DNA of 64,000 nt from G965202915 sp965202915. Its GTDB lineage: Bacteria > Pseudomonadota > Gammaproteobacteria > Eutrophobiales > Eutrophobiaceae. Numbering within the stretch: position 1 is the stretch's first letter; every line of letters starts with the position of its first letter. Below the pieces are notes generated by a model. That model made no database searches, had not been told where the DNA came from, and saw only the letters and a list, made by a program, of their open reading frames with translations. Shown here one piece after another: positions 1-7,743 of the stretch. Location of the stretch: NCBI GenBank assembly GCA_965202915.1, contig OZ241847.1, positions 1,860,001 to 1,924,000 on the forward strand. Reading direction: 5' to 3'. The translations under genes were made by a program, and so were the position numbers.

Positions 1-1564
1 GATGGATGGGGATGATCAGGTCATCCACCCCGTCTGCACTGATGATCATCATCGTGCTGCGCCCTCTGGTGTCGGTGTTAGGCTGGACAGATACCCTTGT
101 CTGATACGAACCGAATGCGTTTGCGGGCCGACTATCCGTGATCGTGCCGTCCGGAGCAGGCCTGGCGTTACCTAACCGGGGGATCCAGGGGGCCCCCCGG
201 ATCGTTGCAGTCACGAGTGTGCCAGGCACAGTATCTACAAAGATACTCTCTCTAAGAAGGCGGTCAGGATTGTTGGGGTCGCCGGCGCTGGCCGCCAGAT
301 TTAGAATGCGGGGGGATCGATTGTTCAACCTAAGCCCCATCATACGGCATATGCGAAGTACCTGTTCACGGTCCCTGCACCGATTGTTGTTATTTTCACT
401 AAAGCGAACTGCACTGGCTCCCTGGCGACTTACGATGGCCGCTAATACCGGCACGGGCACGCCGCAACAATCGTTGAGTTGAGAATTGCTATCAGCGTTA
501 AACACGTCACCTATCCTTTCAAGTCCCGAAAAGTCGCCCAAAGATCTGAGCTGGCCGTTAGAAACCACTCTAAAACTCCCCCCGATGGAACTTAAAGCGG
601 AGAAATCGCCCAGAGAAGTGAGTGCCGGATTTACGCGCACAAGAAAATTTCCACCAATAAAACCTAACCTGGGAAAGGGCCCCAAAGAGATAAGGTCGTT
701 ATTACCCACACCGCTGGTACCTGCATCGCCGATAAAAAATCCCCCCCCGATCGAGCTTAAAGCGGGAAATTTATCCAGCGACGTGAGCCCAATAGCTCTC
801 ACTTGAAAAGCCCCACCAATTGAACGTAACGTGGGAAAGTGCAGCTCCCTTAGCGCCCTCTGATCGTCTATTTTAAAGTCTGCCCCAATAGAACCTAAAG
901 AGGAGAATCTGCCTAAGGAAGTGAGCCCATCCCGGTTAAACGATCTGTTGTGGTTATTCTCCACAGTAAAGCTTCCCCCTATGGATCGTAAAAAGGGAAA
1001 CTCACCCAGAGTCTCCATGCGCTGGTTTCCACTCACAGTAAAGGACCTCCCTATCGTGGTCAAAGCGGGTAATTCGCCCACCGAGGTGAAAAAATCAAGA
1101 CCCACAGAGTTATCGGGGCCCTCACCTAAGACAAAATTTCCCCCTATGGTCGTCAGGCTGCGTAGCGCACTCAGGTTTTGTAGCGGGTTGGCAGCCCCAC
1201 TAAAGGCCGTGCTCACAGTAAGATTGCCGGTCACTTCTTGCAACTGGCTGAACCGGCTCAAATCGGTAATAGGCGAGCCGAGGAGTTGGCCTCTTACTTG
1301 CCCGATCAGTAAATTCCCTTCTATCCTGGTGATACCCGTCGGATATGCATCTATGATGTCTTCACATTCCGTGGTGCCTGCTGCGGGGCTGGACTGATAA
1401 TTCACAGTAATGTTCCCTCTGCATATTCCCCCGGGGCAGCACATTCCCCCGGGGCAAATAATACTCTCGCGACAAGCCTCCTGGGCGTATAATATGTGTG
1501 TGTTTATCAGGCCGCCAAACAGGCAAATGAAACAGACTATGGGTTTCATCATAAATCTAATCAT
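1..1564 (-). CDS. Secreted leucine-rich receptor L-domain protein, 3' end outside the window
   Basis: The reverse strand is open from the ATG at 1564 to the left edge, about 521 codons with no stop, so the C-terminus is missing. The N-terminus reads as a signal peptide: MKPIVCFICLFGG, then a likely cleavage after LYA before QEACRES. A cysteine- and glycine-rich stretch with two CPGG motifs follows. The body is a series of about eight units of roughly 23-30 residues with the pattern LxSLGxFxxLxSIGGxFxV. That pattern resembles receptor L-domain/leucine-rich repeat proteins, which form a parallel beta-solenoid. A further region with three spaced cysteines follows. Starts at 1552 or 1549 are also possible; 1564 is preceded by AAAGAG. 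A surface or secreted binding role is inferred from the fold only. No partner gene is visible because the gene leaves the window. Confidence 0.72.
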   Translation of the reverse strand, partial: MIRFMMKPIVCFICLFGGLINTHILYAQEACRESIICPGGMCCPGGICRGNITVNYQSSPAAGTTECEDIIDAYPTGITRIEGNLLIGQVRGQLLGSPITDLSRFSQLQEVTGNLTVSTAFSGAANPLQNLSALRSLTTIGGNFVLGEGPDNSVGLDFFTSVGELPALTTIGRSFTVSGNQRMETLGEFPFLRSIGGSFTVENNHNRSFNRDGLTSLGRFSSLGSIGADFKIDDQRALRELHFPTLRSIGGAFQVRAIGLTSLDKFPALSSIGGGFFIGDAGTSGVGNNDLISLGPFPRLGFIGGNFLVRVNPALTSLGDFSALSSIGGSFRVVSNGQLRSLGDFSGLERIGDVFNADSNSQLNDCCGVPVPVLAAIVSRQGASAVRFSENNNNRCRDREQVLRICRMMGLRLNNRSPRILNLAASAGDPNNPDRLLRESIFVDTVPGTLVTATIRGAPWIPRLGNARPAPDGTITDSRPANAFGSYQTRVSVQPNTDTRGRSTMMIISADGVDDLIIPIH

Positions 1565-1931
1565 AATAAATGGCTCTTTATTGCATGTATAAAACCCGTC
1601 TTTATAACGGTAATAAATATTATAGCCTGCTTTGCATTAAAAAACAAGTGTGCTGGCCGGCTTAGGCGGCATTATAGCCTGTTCCATGGCTCCAAATCAG
1701 CATTCCCGATGGCCGCATTTACTTTACTCAAATTCGTGCTCAGCGAGCCATCGGCGATCCTGGATTCTTTGGGGCCGGGGCTGGCCATACGGGCTTCAGT
1801 CTTTGCATTACGGCTCGCTCCGAGACCCGGATTACTCGGCCCGGTGAGAGTGTCGCCACAATTCTATTGGTGCCCGGATCGGAAGCGTGTATTTTGGCGG
1901 CGCAAATATGATACCCTAGGGGCCTGAACAT
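1565..1931. other. Intergenic region between the divergent L-domain gene and metG
   Basis: This 367-base stretch separates two divergently transcribed genes and should contain both promoters. The left part is AT-rich (around 1600-1650); the right part is GC-rich. A possible metG promoter is TTGGTG near 1867 followed by TATTTT or TATGAT near 1890-1912, but neither match is strong. No credible gene is seen; short open frames here do not resemble any protein I recognise. Confidence 0.4.
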
Positions 1932-3980
1932 ATGGCAAATCCCTGTAGAAAAATCCTGGTCACCAGCGCGTTGCCTTACGCCAATGGCCCCATCCATATC
2001 GGCCATCTGGTGGAGTACATACAGACTGATATCTGGGTGCGCTATCAGAAGCTGCGCGGCCATGAGTGTTTTTACGTCTGTGCCGACGACACCCACGGCA
2101 CGCCGGTAATGCTGTGCAGCGAGGCCGAGGGAATAGCCCCGGAACGGCTTATAGCGCGGATGCATGCATCACACCGGCGGGATTTTGCCGGATTCGCGAT
2201 CGATTTTGATCTTTATTACAGCACTCATTCGGCGGAAAACCGGGAATTGTCCGAACAGATCTATCGCGCTTTGAAAGAATCAGGCCATATTACCCGTCGA
2301 ACCATCAGGCAGTTTTATGACGCGGAAAAACAAATGTTCCTGCCGGACCGCTTTATTCGCGGCAAATGCCCAAACTGCCACAGCCCCGATCAATATGGTG
2401 ACGGTTGCGAGGTCTGCAATCGCACCTATGGCCCGACCGAGCTGATCGATCCGGTATCGGCGATCAGCGGGGCCAGGCCGGTGGAAAAGGAATCCGAGCA
2501 TCTGTTTTTCAAATTACCCGATTTTGAGTCCTGGCTGAAACAATGGACTCGCGCCGGGCCTCTGCAAAAAGAGGCGGTCAATAAGCTGGATGAATGGTTT
2601 GAGGCCGGTCTGCGGGAATGGGATATTTCCCGCGACGCGCCCTATTTTGGGTTTGAGATCCCGGATGAAGTGGATAAGTATTTTTACGTCTGGCTGGATG
2701 CCCCGGTGGGCTACCTGGCCAGTTTTAAGAAACTGTGCGTGCAAAAAAACCTGGATTTTGACGCCTATGTCCGATCCGGCGCCGAGACCGAAATGTATCA
2801 TTTCATCGGCAAGGATATTATGTATTTTCATTGTCTGTTTTGGCCGGCGATGCTGCACGGCAGCGGCTTTCGCACGCCCACCGCGGTATTTATTCATGGC
2901 TTCCTCACCGCCAATGGCAAAAAAATGTCCAAAACCCGCGGCACCTTCATCAAGGCCGAGACCTATTTAAAACATCTCAACCCGGAGTATTTGCGCTATT
3001 ACTTTGCCAGCAAACTATCCGGCCGCCTGGAGGATATCGATCTCAATCTGGATGATTTTATTCAACGGGTTAATTCCGATATTATCGGCAAGGTGGTCAA
3101 TATCGCCAGCCGTTGCGCCGGCTTTATAAATGCAAAATTTGAGCGGCGGCTGAGCGCTAAGGGTGATCCGTCTGATGCCGGTGGAGAGACCGACGTCGAC
3201 CGGCAATTGCTGGAATACCTGTGCGGCCGCGATGAGGCGATTGCGGAGATGTTTGAGGCGCGTGAATACGGTCAGGCAATCCGGGAGATCATCGGGCTCG
3301 CCGACCGGGTAAATCAATATATAGACCGGTTTAAACCCTGGGTGTTGGCAAAACAACCGGCACAAGCCCCCAGATTACAGCGGGTGTGTAGCACTGCTTT
3401 GAATGCGTTCAGGATCCTGAGCGTCTATTTGAAGCCGGTTTTGCCGGTTTTCGCCGAGCAGGCGGAGGCATTTCTTAATATTAAACCGTTGACCTGGGAA
3501 CATGCAAAACCGGAACATATTCTATATGATCATACAATCAATAAATTTACCCCGATTATGACCCGAATGGAAAAGAAAGATATAGACGCAATGGTTGAAG
3601 AAAGTAAACAGGACTTGACCGAAAACGCCGATCCGCTTACGGAAGCGATTGCCGAGCAAATAACCGTTGATGATTTTGCCAGGGTTGATTTGCGCGTGGC
3701 AAAGGTGGTACAGGCAAAACAGGTTGAGGGCGCGGATAAATTATTGCAGCTTACCGTCGATATCGGCAAGGGAACACGCACGATCTTCGCCGGCATCAAA
3801 TCGGCCTATGCCCCGGAAGATCTGGTCGGAAAATATACGCTTGTGGTCGCCAATCTGGCCCCGAAAAAAATGCGCTTTGGGGTCTCCGAAGGGATGTTGC
3901 TGGCCGCCGGGCCGGGAGGCAAAGAGCTGTTTATTATGCATCCCGACGAGGGCGCTGAGCCGGGCATGAGGGTGCGGTGA
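1932..3980 (+). CDS. metG: Methionyl-tRNA synthetase
   Basis: This class I aminoacyl-tRNA synthetase charges tRNA-Met with methionine in the cytoplasm. At 682 aa it has the usual length for the long, dimeric form. The HIGH motif is at residues 22-25 (after LPYANGPI). The second signature is KMSKT at 331-335, a minor variant of KMSKS. A zinc-binding insertion with CPNC and CEVC lies at about 146-162. The C-terminal 110 residues (from about VDDFARVDLRVAKVV) form the EMAP II/Arc1p-like tRNA-binding domain that dimerises the enzyme. The start at ATG 1932 gives the expected MANPCRKILVTSALPYANG beginning. The rnfA gene follows after 20 bases on the same strand, a neighbourhood seen in other gammaproteobacteria. 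Confidence 0.98.
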   Translation: MANPCRKILVTSALPYANGPIHIGHLVEYIQTDIWVRYQKLRGHECFYVCADDTHGTPVMLCSEAEGIAPERLIARMHASHRRDFAGFAIDFDLYYSTHSAENRELSEQIYRALKESGHITRRTIRQFYDAEKQMFLPDRFIRGKCPNCHSPDQYGDGCEVCNRTYGPTELIDPVSAISGARPVEKESEHLFFKLPDFESWLKQWTRAGPLQKEAVNKLDEWFEAGLREWDISRDAPYFGFEIPDEVDKYFYVWLDAPVGYLASFKKLCVQKNLDFDAYVRSGAETEMYHFIGKDIMYFHCLFWPAMLHGSGFRTPTAVFIHGFLTANGKKMSKTRGTFIKAETYLKHLNPEYLRYYFASKLSGRLEDIDLNLDDFIQRVNSDIIGKVVNIASRCAGFINAKFERRLSAKGDPSDAGGETDVDRQLLEYLCGRDEAIAEMFEAREYGQAIREIIGLADRVNQYIDRFKPWVLAKQPAQAPRLQRVCSTALNAFRILSVYLKPVLPVFAEQAEAFLNIKPLTWEHAKPEHILYDHTINKFTPIMTRMEKKDIDAMVEESKQDLTENADPLTEAIAEQITVDDFARVDLRVAKVVQAKQVEGADKLLQLTVDIGKGTRTIFAGIKSAYAPEDLVGKYTLVVANLAPKKMRFGVSEGMLLAAGPGGKELFIMHPDEGAEPGMRVR

Positions 3981-4000
3981 GCTTCGATGGATAGACTCAA

Positions 4001-4579
4001 ATGGGCGCGCTGATCCTGGTGATCATCCATGCCGCGCTGGTCAATAACCTGGTGCTCACCCATCTGATAGCGGTTCAGGATCAAGTCGCCTTTTCCAACC
4101 GCCTGGAGATTGCCCGCAATGTGTCCGTGGCGGTATTGGTGATCACCTCGGTGTCAACCCCGGTGAATTATCTGGCGTATAAATTTCTTATCAGTGTATT
4201 CGCTTTGCATTATTTAAGTATTTTGATTTATATGATAAACATATTCTTGATTATGCAGCTATGTAGTTATTTTTTAAGGAAAAAGATGCCCGTATATCAA
4301 CGGCAAATTAATACCTTCACGCCGGTTTTATTGTTCACTTCATTCATCATAGGGGCGACTCTGTTTAATTTTCAGCTTGCCCATGCATTTTGGTCTTCGC
4401 TGCTTTACGGCGTTGGAACAGGCGCCGGATTTGGCCTGGTATTATTGCTGTTGACTCAGCTGCGGGAGAGAATTCGGCTTGCCGACGTACCGGCGGCCTT
4501 TCGAGAATTACCGATTTTGTTCATCACCCTGGCAATCATGTCCATGGCCTTCTTCGGCTTCACCGGCATCGGTGTTTGA
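4001..4579 (+). CDS. rnfA: Electron transport complex subunit RnfA/RsxA, divergent, lacking both cluster cysteines
   Basis: RnfA is an inner-membrane subunit of the Rnf (Rsx) complex, homologous to NqrE. The 192-aa protein has six predicted membrane segments. It aligns end to end with E. coli RsxA: VNN at 14-16, ERIRLADVPAAFRELP near the end, and a final MSMAFFGFTG. In the family one cysteine follows the VNN helix (LGLCPF) and one lies in TTNC in the second half. From memory of NqrD/NqrE work, these hold an intramembrane iron-sulfur cluster together with RnfE/NqrD. Here the matching positions are Q26 (IAVQDQ) and S114 (LFTSF), so both ligands are gone. An in-frame stop just upstream forces the start at 4001. 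The stop codon directly abuts the rnfB start. Confidence 0.88.
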   Translation: MGALILVIIHAALVNNLVLTHLIAVQDQVAFSNRLEIARNVSVAVLVITSVSTPVNYLAYKFLISVFALHYLSILIYMINIFLIMQLCSYFLRKKMPVYQRQINTFTPVLLFTSFIIGATLFNFQLAHAFWSSLLYGVGTGAGFGLVLLLLTQLRERIRLADVPAAFRELPILFITLAIMSMAFFGFTGIGV

Positions 4580-5074
4580 ATGATCGCGGCACTGATTTAT
4601 CTCGCCGTTACCACCGGCGCCTGCGTTTATTTTATGCGGGCCAGGGGAGCGAGTGAGCAGGAACGGGTAATATTCTCGGAATTTATTGCCAAAATTAATG
4701 ATCTATTGCCGCAAACCCAATGCCGGGAATGTGGTTATGATGGCTGCCTGCCCTACGCCGCGGCAATCGCATCCGACCGAGCCGGGTTAAATCTGTGCCC
4801 GCCCGGCGGGGCATATACCGTCAGGGCGCTGGCCAGACTGACGGGCAAACCGGTGCCTGCGGTTATACCCCCGCAACCGCTAAACCGGCTTGCATTTATC
4901 AAAGAAGACCTGTGCATAGGCTGTGTAAAGTGTATCAACGCCTGTCCCGTGGATGCAATCGTCGGCGCCGCCAAACAAATGCACGGCGTGATCCCGCAAT
5001 ACTGCTCCGGTTGTGGATTGTGTCTTGATCCATGCCCGGTCGATTGCATTGTTATGAGCCCGGCCCGGGGTTAA
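4580..5074 (+). CDS. rnfB: Electron transport complex subunit RnfB (iron-sulfur protein)
   Basis: RnfB is the iron-sulfur subunit that passes electrons into the membrane Rnf complex. At 164 aa it is slightly short but complete. It starts with one membrane helix (residues 2-19), then a 4Fe-4S domain with C48, C51, C56 and C73 (QCRECGYDGC). Two bacterial ferredoxin-type 4Fe-4S motifs follow: CIGCVKCINACP (112-123) and CSGCGLCLDPCP (142-153). All cluster cysteines are present, unlike in the neighbouring RnfA. The start abuts the rnfA stop, suggesting translational coupling. The expected next gene, rnfC, is missing; rnfD follows after 30 bases. Confidence 0.93.
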   Translation: MIAALIYLAVTTGACVYFMRARGASEQERVIFSEFIAKINDLLPQTQCRECGYDGCLPYAAAIASDRAGLNLCPPGGAYTVRALARLTGKPVPAVIPPQPLNRLAFIKEDLCIGCVKCINACPVDAIVGAAKQMHGVIPQYCSGCGLCLDPCPVDCIVMSPARG

Positions 5075-5104
5075 CGCCGCCCGGCCATAGTCAGCACTAT
5101 TGAT

Positions 5105-6121
5105 ATGCCGTCTTCGCCCGCCAACGCCTCTCCATATTCTCATCGTCAAACCTCGGTGGCGACGGTCATGCGCCAGGTGGTATTCGCATTGATCCCCGGA
5201 ATACTCCTGTATGCCGTCTGTTTCGGTTGGGGGGTATTGATCCAGATTGTTATTACCGCAATCTGTGCACTGGGGTGCGAGGCCCTGATGCTGAAACTGC
5301 GCTCAAGACCGATAAAACCTCATCTGCTCGACGGCAGTGCTCTGCTTACTGCATTGTTATTTGCATTGACCATTTCGCCGTTCACCCCATGGTGGATCAG
5401 CTGCACCGGCGTCGCGTTTGCGATGATCGTAGTCAAACATCTGTATGGCGGGCTCGGCAACAATATTTTTAATCCGGCCATGGCCGGCTATGTATTTATA
5501 CTGATTTCATTTCCCGCACAGGCGGCGCGCTGGCCTTTATTCGATCCGGCCGGCAACCCTGATCTGGTACAGAGTCTGGCAATCATATTTTTTGATGGGG
5601 TGCCGATAGACGGATGGAGCGGGGCCACGTCTCTGGGTTATATGAAATCTCAATTGGATACGATGGCTATGGTATCCGAAATTCGCTCCGCGGATTTATT
5701 CGGAAGCCTGGGTGGCAAGGCATGGGAGTGGATAGCCGGCGCGTATTTACTGGGTGGGTTGTGGCTGATCTTCAGGCGAGTGATCAACTGGAGGATCCCG
5801 GCGGCGTTGATCGGCACGGTGTTTATTATCAGCAGCTTGTTTTTTGTTATTGACGGTTCCGTTTATGCCCCGCCCTTGTATCATATTTTTGCCGGCGGAA
5901 CCCTGTTATGCGCCTTTTTTATTGCCACTGATCCGGTCTCCTCGGCGATCACGCCAAAGGGTATAATTATTTATGCCGTTGGCATAGGCGCGTTGCTTTA
6001 TATTATCCGCACCTGGGCGGCATTCCCTGACGGGGTGGCATTTGCGGTACTGATCATGAATTGTGCGGTGCCATTGATAGACCGACTTACCCGACCGTCG
6101 GTGCTTGGGGAAACCAGATAA
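5105..6121 (+). CDS. rnfD: Electron transport complex subunit RnfD
   Basis: RnfD is a polytopic inner-membrane flavoprotein homologous to NqrB. The 338-aa protein has about eight to ten hydrophobic segments. The covalent FMN site is visible as SGATSL, with the acceptor threonine at T175, and the NNIFNPAMAGY segment typical of RnfD/NqrB lies near 115-125. The gene overlaps the rnfG start by one base (TAATG), typical of a coupled operon. In the usual order rnfC sits between rnfB and rnfD. Here only 30 bases separate them, so rnfC was removed or never present at this site. Flavin attachment would need an ApbE-type transferase encoded elsewhere. Confidence 0.93.
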   Translation: MPSSPANASPYSHRQTSVATVMRQVVFALIPGILLYAVCFGWGVLIQIVITAICALGCEALMLKLRSRPIKPHLLDGSALLTALLFALTISPFTPWWISCTGVAFAMIVVKHLYGGLGNNIFNPAMAGYVFILISFPAQAARWPLFDPAGNPDLVQSLAIIFFDGVPIDGWSGATSLGYMKSQLDTMAMVSEIRSADLFGSLGGKAWEWIAGAYLLGGLWLIFRRVINWRIPAALIGTVFIISSLFFVIDGSVYAPPLYHIFAGGTLLCAFFIATDPVSSAITPKGIIIYAVGIGALLYIIRTWAAFPDGVAFAVLIMNCAVPLIDRLTRPSVLGETR

Positions 6122-6741
6122 TGTCCGCAGAGCAAAACCAACGACCGTTCGGCACTGTGTCTATTCTGGCCACCGTCGCAATTGCGGTAGCACTGGTAAC
6201 CGGTCTGAATTTTATCAATAAAAATAAGATCGCATACAATACCCAGCGGGTACAATTAAAAAGCATCCATGCCCTGCTTCCGGAGGGGACCACCGGCGAT
6301 ATTCTCTCCTCCCAATTTAGCATCCGCGGTGAGGAGGGGCTGGGTTCGGCCAACCAACTTATGGTGTTTAGAATTATCCGGGACGAGGAGCAGATCGGCA
6401 TTATAATGCTGCCCCTGATCACCCGCGGCTATAGCGGCCCTATTGAGCTCGGGATTGGCATTATGAAGGATGACAGCATAAGCGGGGTGAGGGTGATTAA
6501 ACACACGGAAACAACGGGCCTGGGAGACGGTATTGATCATCGGGTTTCCGACTGGATATTGAATTTCACCGGTCGGTCGCCGGCAAATACCCCCGCTGAA
6601 GCCTGGGCTGTAACAACCGAAGGCGGTGAATTCGATCAGCTGAGCGGGGCAACCATTACTTCCAGAGCGGTGATCAACGCGGTCAACAAGGCCGTCAATT
6701 ATCACGCCGAAAATAAGCGGCTGTTTTATCGGCAACCGTGA
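6121..6741 (+). CDS. rnfG: Electron transport complex subunit RnfG
   Basis: RnfG is a periplasm-facing flavoprotein homologous to NqrC. The 206-residue protein starts at the ATG at 6121 (MSAEQNQRPFG) and has one N-terminal membrane helix (about 12-30). Its FMN-binding domain ends in the covalent-attachment motif SGATITS with threonine T178. TGLGDGIDHRVSDW, characteristic of RnfG, lies upstream. The gene closes this short rnf operon. In the usual arrangement rnfE and nth would come next, but the following gene is an unrelated dehydrogenase on the other strand, one base away and convergent. The complex encoded here is therefore A, B, D and G only. Confidence 0.92.
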   Translation: MSAEQNQRPFGTVSILATVAIAVALVTGLNFINKNKIAYNTQRVQLKSIHALLPEGTTGDILSSQFSIRGEEGLGSANQLMVFRIIRDEEQIGIIMLPLITRGYSGPIELGIGIMKDDSISGVRVIKHTETTGLGDGIDHRVSDWILNFTGRSPANTPAEAWAVTTEGGEFDQLSGATITSRAVINAVNKAVNYHAENKRLFYRQP

Positions 6742-7608
6742 TCAGGACAGGGTCTTTGTTTTTAACCGAAACAGCGCCGAAATGTCCTCGTCCCCATAAC
6801 CCTGATCCATCAGTTTTTTATAATGGATCAGGGTCATTTCCACCAGGGGCAAACTGTTATCACCAAGAGACTCCAGCATTTGTTTGCAAATCTGCAAATC
6901 CTTATAATGCAGCGCGAGCTTGAAGCCGGGATCATATTTTCCGGCCAGCATGGTCTTTCCGCGATGATCGAGAAACCAGTTGGCCGCGGCGCCGGTTGAA
7001 ACTATATCGATGACCTTATCCATATCCAACCCCATCGCGTCGCCAAACGCCAGCGCCTCAGTAACCGCCTGATTGATGCCGGCGGCCATAATTTGATTCA
7101 CCGCCTTGGTCGCCTGGCCGCTACCGGTGGGACCGATATAAACGACGTTGGCGGCGATTGCGGCCAGGGTCGATAGGGCTTTTTTAAGCACGGCCTCATC
7201 TCCGCCGACCATCATTGCCAGGGAGCCTTGCCTGGCACCTTCGACGCCGCCCGATACCGGGCAATCCAGAAAATCTGCCTCTGCGTCCTTCAATATCCGC
7301 GCCGCCCGTCTGGCGGTATCGACACCGACGGTGGAGGTATCGACGACTATGCTCCCCTTGCGTATGGTTTTCCCCATCGCTGCAACCATTTCCAATACGT
7401 CCGGGTCCCGGGCAACGCAGATCGTGATCAGTTCACACTGGCCGGCAAGTTCTTCCGGCGTGTGCGTGTATTCCACGCCCGTTTGCCTGGCAATTTCTTC
7501 AGCCTTTGCGATTGAACGGTTCCATACCCGGTGCAATACCCCGGCCTTATGATAATTCAAGGCCATGCACGCACCCATCGCACCCAGGCCGATCACCCCG
7601 GTTTTCAT
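6742..7608 (-). CDS. NAD(P)-dependent beta-hydroxyacid dehydrogenase (HIBADH/GLYR family)
   Basis: This 288-aa protein belongs to the family of 3-hydroxyisobutyrate dehydrogenases, tartronate semialdehyde reductases and glyoxylate/succinic-semialdehyde reductases. It has an N-terminal Rossmann motif GLGAMG at 7-12. The substrate-binding signature is DCPVSGG at 115-121. The catalytic lysine is K168 in GSGQATKAVNQ, with N171 following. Length and motif spacing are normal, so it is probably active. The substrate cannot be read from sequence. It is convergent with rnfG, with the two stop codons adjacent, and lies downstream of gyrB on the same strand with about 135 bases between. Confidence 0.9.
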   Translation of the reverse strand: MKTGVIGLGAMGACMALNYHKAGVLHRVWNRSIAKAEEIARQTGVEYTHTPEELAGQCELITICVARDPDVLEMVAAMGKTIRKGSIVVDTSTVGVDTARRAARILKDAEADFLDCPVSGGVEGARQGSLAMMVGGDEAVLKKALSTLAAIAANVVYIGPTGSGQATKAVNQIMAAGINQAVTEALAFGDAMGLDMDKVIDIVSTGAAANWFLDHRGKTMLAGKYDPGFKLALHYKDLQICKQMLESLGDNSLPLVEMTLIHYKKLMDQGYGDEDISALFRLKTKTLS

Positions 7609-7672
7609 TGTGTTTGCTTATTGTTCATAAAAAACAGTCGTCCATTGATGATGACCGGAGCGATTAAAGATG

Positions 7673-7686
7673 CCGTCAAAAGACGG
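7673..7686 (-). terminator. Possible terminator after gyrB
   Basis: A 5-bp GC-rich stem (CCGTC/GACGG) with a four-base loop lies about 60 bases past the gyrB stop codon. It is followed on the minus strand by a weak T-containing run. The stem is short, so this is tentative. Confidence 0.3.
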
Positions 7687-7743
7687 TCCCGGCAGTCTGC
7701 CGCACAACCCCGCAAATCGATTCGGCCCGGCACCGGCTTGGAA

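Noticed and set aside
1481..1552. Possible frameshift within the signal peptide of the L-domain protein
   Set aside because: A first reading dropped one TG unit of the short GT run at 1495-1503. Counted correctly, the frame is continuous from the start through the signal peptide into the CPGG region.
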